Assembly (NCBI GenBank): GCA_010672825.2
Contig: JAAHFU020000001.1
Location: 1,178,001 to 1,242,000, forward strand
From: Leptolyngbya sp. SIO1E4
Lineage (GTDB): Bacteria > Cyanobacteriota > Cyanobacteriia > Phormidesmidales > Phormidesmidaceae
Reading direction: 5' to 3'
Length of the DNA stretch: 64,000 nt
Under the pieces are notes generated by a model. That model was not told where the DNA came from, searched no databases, and worked only from the letters and a program-made list of their open reading frames with translations. Shown piece after piece: positions 8,625-21,144 of the stretch. Each line of letters opens with the position of its first letter. Position 1 is the stretch's first letter. The translations under genes and the position numbers were made by a program.

Positions 8625-9110
8625 CTAGCTCAGACCAGAGCAGATGTAGTCAAAGTAAACACCCATTTCTTTACCCGCGTCAGCACCCACTAGGCTCGCG
8701 GTTACTTCCTTCATCGCTTGGATAGCGTTAACAGTTGCACCGATGGGCACACCCAGAGAGTTATAAGTCTCTTTGAGGCCATTCAGCACACGCTCATCCA
8801 AAATGGAAGGATCGCCTGCCAGCATTGCGTACGTGGAATACCGAAGGTAGTAATCCAAGTCGCGGATGCAAGCAGCATAACGACGAGTGGTGTACATGTT
8901 GCCGCCGGGGCGCGTGATATCGGAATAAAGCAGAGATTTAGCAACTGCTTCCTTCACGATTTCAGCTGCGTTCGCACTGATGGTAGTCGCAGCCCGGACA
9001 CGCAAAGCACCCGTTTGAAAATAAGCCTTCAGCTTATCCATGGAAGACCCATCAAGGTACTTCCCTTGAACGTCGGAGGCGTTAATGACAGCAGTAATTG
9101 CGTCTTGCAT
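8625..9110 (-). CDS. apcB: Allophycocyanin beta subunit
   Basis: A 161-residue phycobiliprotein, the exact usual length. The sequence [20 protein letters not shown] opens the globin-like fold, and the chromophore cysteine lies in [20 protein letters not shown] (about residue 81). The conserved beta-subunit Asn that is methylated in this family would lie just before it but was not aligned here. Together with ApcA it forms the core trimers that pass energy to ApcE and photosystem II. It follows apcA by 57 bp on the same strand and is surely cotranscribed. Confidence 0.98.
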   Translation of the reverse strand: MQDAITAVINASDVQGKYLDGSSMDKLKAYFQTGALRVRAATTISANAAEIVKEAVAKSLLYSDITRPGGNMYTTRRYAACIRDLDYYLRYSTYAMLAGDPSILDERVLNGLKETYNSLGVPIGATVNAIQAMKEVTASLVGADAGKEMGVYFDYICSGLS

Positions 9111-9167
9111 GATTTGTTTCCTTAAATGTCCTTACCTGAGTTGAAAACGTGCGTTGAGAATGCAGCG

Positions 9168-9653
9168 TTACTGCATTGCACCAACGACATAGTCAAAGTA
9201 AGCGGCAGCTTCAGAAGCGTCTTCACTAGAAAGCAGCCCAGAAGCAATCCCCTTCATGCAGCGAACAGCTTCGGCTACAGCAGGGATAGGCGTGCCCAAG
9301 GAGTTGTACATCTCCTTAACACCTACCAGACCAATCTCTTCGATAGGCGTCACATCGCCTGCAACCACACCGTAGGTGATTAGGCGCAGGTAGTAATCCA
9401 TATCGCGTAGGCAGGTGGCCGTCATTTCTTCACCGTAAGCGTTGCCGCCAGGAGAAACAACGTCAGGGCGCTTCTGGAAAAGCTGGTCACCAGCTTGCTT
9501 CACGATGCGCTCACGGGACTCGGTTAGAACCTGAGCGATGCGTAGACGACGCTCACCAGAGGTTACAAATCCCTTAATACGGTCTAACTCACCGGGGCTA
9601 AGGTAACGAGCCTCAGCATCGGCGTTCACGATAGATTTCGTGACAATACTCAT
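9168..9653 (-). CDS. apcA: Allophycocyanin alpha subunit
   Basis: A 161-residue phycobiliprotein beginning [21 protein letters not shown] longer open frame extends 21 codons upstream, but the ATG at 9653 is preceded by a strong GGAGGA ribosome site and gives the family's exact length. The chromophore cysteine is in [19 protein letters not shown] (about residue 80). It is the first gene of apcABC. A leader of more than 500 bp separates it from apcE and carries two strong hairpins. Confidence 0.97.
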   Translation of the reverse strand: MSIVTKSIVNADAEARYLSPGELDRIKGFVTSGERRLRIAQVLTESRERIVKQAGDQLFQKRPDVVSPGGNAYGEEMTATCLRDMDYYLRLITYGVVAGDVTPIEEIGLVGVKEMYNSLGTPIPAVAEAVRCMKGIASGLLSSEDASEAAAYFDYVVGAMQ

Positions 9654-9914
9654 TTGATGGATTCCTCCGAAAATGTAACCGGTTATTCGGTGATAACCAG
9701 TATTCACTAGATCCAAACAGCCAGCATTTTACCCCTTAAGGGCATCGGTCAAAATCCGAAACTACTGACTGTACTAAGACCACGTGCAAACAGGCCTTAA
9801 GAGATTTATAGAGGCAAGAGATGCCCTCTCAAGTGGGCTCTCACAACCCACATCGTCTCATTCTAAAACCTTTAAGCACAGGCACCTTCCGGAATTATTG
9901 TCCGGTATCAGCCT

Positions 9915-9933
9915 CGCCTTCTTAGAGAAGGCG
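9915..9933. terminator. Hairpin in the apcE-apcA intergenic region
   Basis: CGCCTTCT and AGAAGGCG form a perfect 8-bp stem with a 3-nt loop. The hairpin lies 262 bp upstream of the apcA start, inside the 520-bp apcE-apcA gap (9654-10173), which has no credible gene. It could be part of a long apcA leader RNA or a terminator; no T run follows on the minus strand. Confidence 0.35.
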
Positions 9934-10086
9934 AAATATTTTGTAATACTTTCCCTCAGGTTTCTCAATGGAGCACCAGAAAGACTTTTGAGGCCATTAC
10001 ACCTCAAACAATATCTCTCAAAAGTAGATCGCGATCGCAACTCTGAGGGAAACGCTGATTACAGACGATTCCCGGCAAAAATCAAC

Positions 10087-10130
10087 CCCATACAGAGCCA
10101 CAATCGACATTAACGGCAGCTCTGTATGGG
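10087..10130 (-). terminator. Long hairpin downstream of apcE, probable terminator
   Basis: CCCATACAGAGC (10087-10098) and GCTCTGTATGGG (10119-10130) are perfect 12-bp inverted arms around a 20-nt loop, starting 44 bp past the apcE stop codon. On the minus strand the hairpin is followed shortly by GATTTTTG. This would separate apcE from apcABC transcripts, or set the ratio between them by partial readthrough. Confidence 0.55.
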
Positions 10131-10173
10131 TAAACCGTGACCCCACTTAAGAGTTAGCAGGGTTTTTATCAGC

Positions 10174-13460
<3,287 letters not shown>

Positions 13461-13886
13461 GTGGAAACTCCCTCAAATATAAAGTCATCAACTCTGACAG
13501 AAGGCTCAGAACGGCCTGCCGCTCAGCCTGAGGGTGCTATGGACGACTACTATCGTCTGCAAAAGCACCTACTTATGACGACAGTGGCTTTCTCCCTAGT
13601 CATCTTTGTCAGTGTCTGGTTGGCTTACTCCTTACACATCGCCCTAAACTATTTGATTGGCGCGTGCACAGGTGTGGTTTACTTGAGGATGTTGTCGAGG
13701 AATGTTGCGCAGCTTGGGCGTGGTCCTAGCGGCGCTGCGGGCGGTCGGCTGGCTTTGGTTGTGGTGCTAGTTTTAGTGGCCAGCCAATGGAACCAGCTAG
13801 AGATTATGCCTGTGTTCTTAGGCTTTTTGACCTACAAAGCTGCCCTCATCGGCTACACACTTTGGACTGCGATTCCGAGGAATTAG
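13461..13886 (+). CDS. atpI: ATP synthase accessory protein I (Atp1)
   Basis: A 141-residue protein with a disordered, polar N-terminus (about 1-33) followed by four hydrophobic segments (YRLQKHLLMTTVAFSLVIFV, ALNYLIGACTGVVYL, ALVVVLVLVASQW, MPVFLGFLTYKAALIGY). This is the small I subunit that starts cyanobacterial atp clusters; it assists assembly of the c ring or Mg2+ supply rather than being part of the finished enzyme. The start is GTG at 13461. It precedes the subunit a gene by 86 bp on the same strand. In some cyanobacterial naming schemes atpI denotes subunit a, and this gene is called atp1. Confidence 0.88.
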   Translation: METPSNIKSSTLTEGSERPAAQPEGAMDDYYRLQKHLLMTTVAFSLVIFVSVWLAYSLHIALNYLIGACTGVVYLRMLSRNVAQLGRGPSGAAGGRLALVVVLVLVASQWNQLEIMPVFLGFLTYKAALIGYTLWTAIPRN

Positions 13887-13972
13887 ACCAATTCCTTCCA
13901 GATTCCCGGTTTATGAGAGTTTAGCACTGTTTTTCTGGCAGGTTTTTGTGTAAACCTTAAGATTAGCTAGAG

Positions 13973-14716
13973 ATGACTAATGTTATGCAGATTCCACTTT
14001 TGTTGGCTGAGCTAGAAGTTGGCCAGCATTTTTATTGGGAAGTAGCCGGTTTCAGGTTGCATGGCCAGGTATTTTTGACTTCCTGGTTTGTAATAGCGCT
14101 GCTAATAGTGTTTTCTCTGCTGGCTACTCGTAAGGTTGAGCGCGTTCCATCAGGGCTTCAGAATTTAATGGAATATGCCCTGGAGTTTATTCGAGATTTA
14201 GCGAAAGGGCAAATTGGAGAGAAGGAGTATCGTCCTTGGGTTCCTTTCGTGGGAACACTCTTTCTCTTTATTTTTGTCTCCAACTGGTCTGGTGCTCTGA
14301 TTCCCTGGAAGCTGATTCACCTTCCGGCTGGAGAGTTGGCAGCGCCGACGAATGACATCAACACGACTGTCGCGCTGGCCTTGTTAACCTCGCTGGCTTA
14401 CTTTTACGCGGGCTTAAGCCGTCGAGGGCTCGGATATTTCACCCGATATATCGAGCCTACGCCGATTCTGTTGCCCATCAATATCTTGGAAGATTTCACC
14501 AAGCCCTTATCCCTGAGCTTCCGTCTTTTCGGAAACATTCTGGCAGACGAGCTGGTGGTGGCTGTATTGGTATTGCTGGTTCCTTTGTTTGTCCCCTTAC
14601 CGGTCATGATCTTGGGACTGTTCACCAGCGCCATTCAGGCTTTAATTTTTGCCACCTTGGCCGCTGTCTACATTGGAGAAGCGATCGAGGGCCACGGTGA
14701 GGAAGAGCATGGGTAG
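13973..14716 (+). CDS. atpB: ATP synthase F0 subunit a
   Basis: A 247-residue membrane subunit that forms the proton half-channels next to the c ring. The essential arginine lies in the conserved stretch [21 protein letters not shown] (about residues 180-200), and a C-terminal helix pair contains [22 protein letters not shown]-terminal [20 protein letters not shown] matches cyanobacterial and plastid subunit a. It is the second gene of the atp cluster. The alternative name in cyanobacteria is atpI. Confidence 0.97.
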   Translation: MTNVMQIPLLLAELEVGQHFYWEVAGFRLHGQVFLTSWFVIALLIVFSLLATRKVERVPSGLQNLMEYALEFIRDLAKGQIGEKEYRPWVPFVGTLFLFIFVSNWSGALIPWKLIHLPAGELAAPTNDINTTVALALLTSLAYFYAGLSRRGLGYFTRYIEPTPILLPINILEDFTKPLSLSFRLFGNILADELVVAVLVLLVPLFVPLPVMILGLFTSAIQALIFATLAAVYIGEAIEGHGEEEHG

Positions 14717-14858
14717 CGCTAAAGCTACCCAGATTCCCCTACGTTGATGTGCAGATTCTTTAACTGCCGTTAACGCTTCGGTCCTATGGACCACTTTAGA
14801 GAGCGAGCCCCCTGGCGAGTTCATTTCTGTAGCTGTTAGTAGATTGTCAACTCATTGA

Positions 14859-15113
<255 letters not shown>

Positions 15114-15224
15114 TTGCACGGAATTCTCGGTTGGGATATCGTCCTTTCTCCCAGCCGAGTTTCCGAATTTAGATTCCGACTGATGTAGGGACCCATATTT
15201 ATTCACGCTCAGGGCTTGGATGTG

Positions 15225-15701
15225 ATGACTTCGACATTGCTGTTAGCTGTGGAGGCAGCGACCGAGGAAGCCGGTGGCTTATTTGATTTAAACGCCACGC
15301 TACCTCTGATGGCCATTCAGTTTTTGATCTTGGCAGCCGTCTTGAATGCCATTTTCTATAAGCCGCTTGGCAAAGCGATTGACGAGCGAGACGACTATGT
15401 TCGCACAAGTTTAGTCGGCGCTAAAGAGCGTTTAGCTGAAGCCGAGAAGGTGGCTGAGCAGTACGAGCAGGAGCTTGCAGAATCTCGGCGACAGGCGCAG
15501 GCGATCGTGGCTGACGCTCAAGCTGAGGCGCAGCAGGTTGCCAGCCAGCAGTTGGCTGAGGCACAGCAAGAAGCTCAAGCGCTTAGAGAAGAAGCTCAGA
15601 AGGAGTTAGAAGCGCAGAAAGAATCTGCGTTCCAGACGTTAGAAGGTCAGGTTGACGAACTCAGCCGTCAGATGCTGGACAAACTTCTGAGCGCTGCATA
15701 A
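15225..15701 (+). CDS. ATP synthase F0 subunit b'
   Basis: A peripheral-stalk subunit of about 158 residues with one N-terminal membrane helix ([23 protein letters not shown]) and a long charged coiled coil. Photosynthetic bacteria and plastids have b and b' as a heterodimer, and the true b gene follows 60 bp later. The frame is open three codons further upstream to TTG 15216, with a GTG at 15222; the ATG at 15225 is chosen because it lies a normal distance from the AGGG at 15211 and fits family length. Called atpG or atpF2 in different cyanobacterial genomes. Confidence 0.93.
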   Translation: MTSTLLLAVEAATEEAGGLFDLNATLPLMAIQFLILAAVLNAIFYKPLGKAIDERDDYVRTSLVGAKERLAEAEKVAEQYEQELAESRRQAQAIVADAQAEAQQVASQQLAEAQQEAQALREEAQKELEAQKESAFQTLEGQVDELSRQMLDKLLSAA

Positions 15702-15761
15702 CCCGCATCCTGATATCTGGGCGTCTGCCTTAATTGCATTGACCGTAGGAAAAAGACTGCC

Positions 15762-16280
15762 ATGACAAGTGTTTGGCTGCTAGCGAGTGAGGAAGGTGGT
15801 TTCGGGATTAATTTCGATATCCTGGAAACCAACTTGATTAATCTAGCCATCATTATTGGTGTGCTTATTTATTTCGGCAGCAAGTTTTTGGGAAATACCC
15901 TGGCTAGTCGCCGTGCCAGTATTGAAGAAGCCATCCAAGATGCTGAGCGCCGCAAACGTGAAGCGGCTGCAGCGTTGGCTGAGCAACAGCAGAATTTGGC
16001 TCAAGCTCAATTTAAGGCTAAAGAAATTGTAGAAACGGCCCAGAAGAATGCGGCTACTGTGCGGGAAGAAGTGCTTGCCCAGGCTAAGGCTGACATCGAG
16101 CGCCTGCGTTCTGCTGCAGCTCAGGATATGTCTTCTCAGCAAGAGCGCGTCATCCGAGAGTTGAGGCAGCGGATTGCCGAGCTATCGATTGCCCGGGTTG
16201 AACGTGAGTTGCCTGCCCGATTGACGGCAGATATTCAGAGCCAACTGATTGACAAGAGCATTGCACTGCTGGGGGATTAA
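15762..16280 (+). CDS. atpF: ATP synthase F0 subunit b
   Basis: A 172-residue peripheral-stalk subunit. After a short N-terminal extension (MTSVWLLASEEGGFGINFD), typical of cyanobacteria, comes one membrane helix (NLINLAIIIGVLIYFGSKFL), then a long alanine- and charge-rich coiled coil that pairs with b' and binds delta. The GTAGGAAAAAG sequence just before ATG 15762 is a good ribosome site. The stop codon is only 3 bp from the delta start, so translation is coupled. Confidence 0.96.
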   Translation: MTSVWLLASEEGGFGINFDILETNLINLAIIIGVLIYFGSKFLGNTLASRRASIEEAIQDAERRKREAAAALAEQQQNLAQAQFKAKEIVETAQKNAATVREEVLAQAKADIERLRSAAAQDMSSQQERVIRELRQRIAELSIARVERELPARLTADIQSQLIDKSIALLGD

Positions 16281-16283
16281 TTC

Positions 16284-18433
<2,150 letters not shown>

Positions 18434-18514
18434 CAATCAGGTTGGAGGCAACCGGCACTCACCGAATCAAAATTCCAGGAGGGCCGGTTGCGCTATCGCT
18501 TAGCAAGGGAAAAA

Positions 18515-19462
18515 ATGGCTAACCTCAAAACAATTCGCGATCGCATTAAGTCGGTGAAGAACACCCGCAAAATCACCGAAGCCATGCGCCTCGTCGCTAC
18601 GGCAAGAGTGCGTCGGGCCCAGGAGCAGGTGATTGCAACCCGGCCTTTTGCCGATCGCCTCGCACAGATCTTGCACAGCTTGCAATCTCGTCTGAAGTTC
18701 GAGGATATTGATTTACCGTTGCTCCGGCAGCGCCAAGTCGAAAAGGTTGCTCTGCTGGTGATTTCCGGCGATCGGGGGTTGTGTGGCGGCTACAACACCA
18801 ACGTTATTCGTCGGGCTGAAGTTCGGACTAAAGAGCTTCAGGCTTCTAACATCGACTATACCTATGTTTTAGTGGGGCGTAAGGCGACGCAATACTTTAG
18901 CCGTCGTGAAAAGCCGATTGACACTAAATTTACCGATCTAGAGCAAATTCCGACCGCTGAAGAAGCCTCTCGCATTGCAGATCAGCTGCTGTCACTCTTT
19001 CTATCCGGCACGGTAGACCGCGTTGAGCTGGTTTACACCAAGTTTGTTTCTTTGGTCAGCTCTCGTCCGGTGGTTCAGACACTACTGCCCCTAGATCCGC
19101 AGGGGTTAGAAGCGCAGGATGATGAAATCTTCCGGCTGATCACTCGGGCTGGGCAAATTGATGTCACCCGTGAGAAAGTGGCGGTGGAAGATCGACCGTT
19201 GCCTAAGGACATGCTGTTTGAGCAAGATCCGGTACAAATTCTGGATGCGCTTTTGCCGCTGTACTTCAGCAACCAGATTTTGCGGGCGCTGCAAGAGGCC
19301 GCGGCCAGTGAATTGGCTGCCCGGATGACGGCGATGAATAACGCCAGCGATAACGCCAGCCAGTTGGTGAAGAGTTTAACGCTGGACTATAACAAAGCTC
19401 GTCAGGCCGCGATTACGCAGGAAATTCTGGAAATTGTATCCGGCGCAAATGCGTTAGGGTAG
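18515..19462 (+). CDS. atpG: ATP synthase F1 subunit gamma
   Basis: A 315-residue central-stalk subunit. The frame is open nine codons further upstream, but the ATG at 18515 starts the canonical [20 protein letters not shown] and follows an AAGGGA site. Residues about 195-235 form the extra segment found in photosynthetic gamma subunits ([20 protein letters not shown] and onward). It lacks the two cysteines that give plant chloroplast gamma its thiol switch, as in other cyanobacteria. The C-terminus [20 protein letters not shown] is the family signature. Also called atpC. It is the last gene of the cluster, followed by a strong terminator. Confidence 0.97.
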   Translation: MANLKTIRDRIKSVKNTRKITEAMRLVATARVRRAQEQVIATRPFADRLAQILHSLQSRLKFEDIDLPLLRQRQVEKVALLVISGDRGLCGGYNTNVIRRAEVRTKELQASNIDYTYVLVGRKATQYFSRREKPIDTKFTDLEQIPTAEEASRIADQLLSLFLSGTVDRVELVYTKFVSLVSSRPVVQTLLPLDPQGLEAQDDEIFRLITRAGQIDVTREKVAVEDRPLPKDMLFEQDPVQILDALLPLYFSNQILRALQEAAASELAARMTAMNNASDNASQLVKSLTLDYNKARQAAITQEILEIVSGANALG

Positions 19463-19496
19463 CGCTGCTAATCGCAGAATCTTGTCAAAACATCTG

Positions 19497-19538
19497 AAAA
19501 GAGGGTGTCTGAGCGATCGCTCAGACACCCTCTTTTTG
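19497..19538 (+). terminator. Strong intrinsic terminator of the atp cluster
   Basis: A long perfect palindrome starts 34 bp after the atpG stop. AAAAGAGGGTGTCTGA and its complement flank a central GCGATCGC (HIP1) octamer, and the right arm runs into TTTTT. It is the clearest terminator in the window. Confidence 0.92.
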
Positions 19539-19648
19539 TACACAACGCAGTCATACCCATTCTCCAAAGCAGCACTGTAGCAAAAAGCAAAAAGCAGAAG
19601 GCAGAAGAAAGTGTTGCGAAATCGTTTTATTTCCTAGGAATGCCTGTT

Positions 19649-19828
19649 TCATCGAATAACATTTTGAACATGGTCTTGCTTATGGTGGGGCCGACGAACC
19701 TTGAAAACTCCATAACCGCTTTTCTTGGTTCCATCTTTTCTTTTCTTGACGAGGTGGATGCGCGGATCGGTGGGTGTTTCAATCACTTTAGGCAATGTCA
19801 GGGGCCAAAGGCCTGTAGGCGTTGGGTT
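19649..19828 (-). pseudogene. Possible relic coding segment between atpG and the CRISPR array
   Basis: A stop-free stretch of 59 codons on the minus strand reads as a basic, protein-like segment (for example KVIETPTDPRIHLVKKRKDG and SGYGVFKVRRPHHK) but has no ATG start and begins just after a stop codon. I do not recognise the family. The opposite strand is also open here, which weakens the case. It may be the remnant of a gene displaced by the CRISPR locus, or chance. Confidence 0.2.
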
Positions 19829-19839
19829 TCAGCATTTGC

Positions 19840-20006
19840 CCGGGTGAACTGATCCGCGCAAACGCGGTAACCTTTACACAGCAATGCTTTTAAGAGATTG
19901 TGTTCGCTGTTTTTAAGATTCAAATGCAGTTTAGGGGCTGTAAATTCTGGGGTTCGCGCATCGCTATCCTGAAGCTGGCTCTATTAAACTGTTCCAAGCC
20001 ACTGCC
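19840..20006 (+). promoter_or_regulatory. Probable CRISPR leader
   Basis: The A/T-rich sequence directly upstream of the first repeat contains T runs (GCTTTTAAGAGATTG, CTGTTTTTAAGATTC) and no gene. The degenerate repeat is at the other end of the array, which places the leader here and transcription rightward. The exact leader limits are not visible. The whole gap 19463-20006 otherwise holds only the atp terminator and a possible relic. Confidence 0.55.
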
Positions 20007-21131
20007 GTCGCAATCAACCAATTCCCCGCAAGGGGATTGAAACTGCCGTCAGCCCTTCGATTAGTTCCTTGAGCTTTGTCGCAATCAACCAATTCCCCGC
20101 AAGGGGATTGAAACGTTCCGCACGCCCTCAGTCGCGTAATCGATAGTCTTGCGTCGCAATCAACCAATTCCCCGCAAGGGGATTGAAACCTGTTTGGGCT
20201 GCTTCAAGAGAATTGGTGTAGCGAGGTCGCAATCAACCAATTCCCCGCAAGGGGATTGAAACCTCTCGATCCTTGCCTCTAATTGAGACACATCAGGTCG
20301 CAATCAACCAATTCCCCGCAAGGGGATTGAAACGTGTTTACGCCGACAGGGACTTGGGAGCCACCGATGTCGCAATCAACCAATTCCCCGCAAGGGGATT
20401 GAAACAGATAATTACCCAGTAGCGATCGCCGATGATGACGTCGCAATCAACCAATTCCCCGCAAGGGGATTGAAACTAGCCCTGCATCGGCAGCCGCCTG
20501 CTCAAGACTATAAGGTCGCAATCAACCAATTCCCCGCAAGGGGATTGAAACAGCCCTGGGGGGAAGGAGTCCAAGGCGGTGCTAAGGGTCGCAATCAACC
20601 AATTCCCCGCAAGGGGATTGAAACGTATACCACTGATTCCATAAATTACCCGTGTCAATGGGGTCGCAATCAACCAATTCCCCGCAAGGGGATTGAAACA
20701 GGAACTATTAGGGCGTATGCCCTTTAGCATCGTCGTCGCAATCAACCAATTCCCCGCAAGGGGATTGAAACTGCGTTCAGTGAGTGAATACTTCTTTAAA
20801 ACACCGTCGCAATCAACCAATTCCCCGCAAGGGGATTGAAACACTGAGCCGTTTACAAGCCCGCCAATGGTCTTGTTGTCGCAATCAACCAATTCCCCGC
20901 AAGGGGATTGAAACTCTGGAGAAAGGTTGATGCGCTGAAAGACTGGCTCGTCGCAATCAACCAATTCCCCGCAAGGGGATTGAAACAGGTCGGCACTGTC
21001 AACCACGTAAAGTGGCATACCGTCGCAATCAACCAATTCCCCGCAAGGGGATTGAAACACCATTGAATCAGTACGTGCTGATTCAATTCTTGCCGCTGTA
21101 ACCAACCAATTCCCCGCAAGGGCAGTGAAAC
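20007..21131 (+). CRISPR. CRISPR array, 16 repeats and 15 spacers, no cas genes nearby
   Basis: Fifteen identical 37-bp repeats start at 20007, 20078, 20153, 20226, 20297, 20369, 20440, 20515, 20588, 20663, 20735, 20806, 20878, 20950 and 21022. A degenerate sixteenth is at 21095-21131. Repeats begin GTCGCAATCAACC and end GGGGATTGAAAC, with a TCCCC-GCAA-GGGGA hairpin whose loop is a GNRA tetraloop. Spacers are 34-38 bp and all different. The ATTGAAAC 3' end gives a standard 8-nt crRNA handle, as in type I and III systems. No cas gene lies within the window on either side, so the effector must be encoded elsewhere. The last repeat differs at both ends, marking the old, trailer end. Confidence 0.98.
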
Positions 21132-21144
21132 CAGTCAGATCACA

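Noticed and set aside
9784-10113. Frames on both strands in the apcE-apcA gap
   Set aside because: No ribosome site, no recognisable sequence, and they cover the two hairpins.
19505-19852. Plus-strand frame of 115 codons between atpG and the CRISPR array
   Set aside because: It begins inside the terminator hairpin and has no coding character; the opposite strand looks more protein-like but is also weak.
20476-21105. Minus-strand frame with repeated FQSPCGELVDCD units
   Set aside because: It is the translation of CRISPR repeats; the periodicity equals repeat plus spacer, and there is no start signal.
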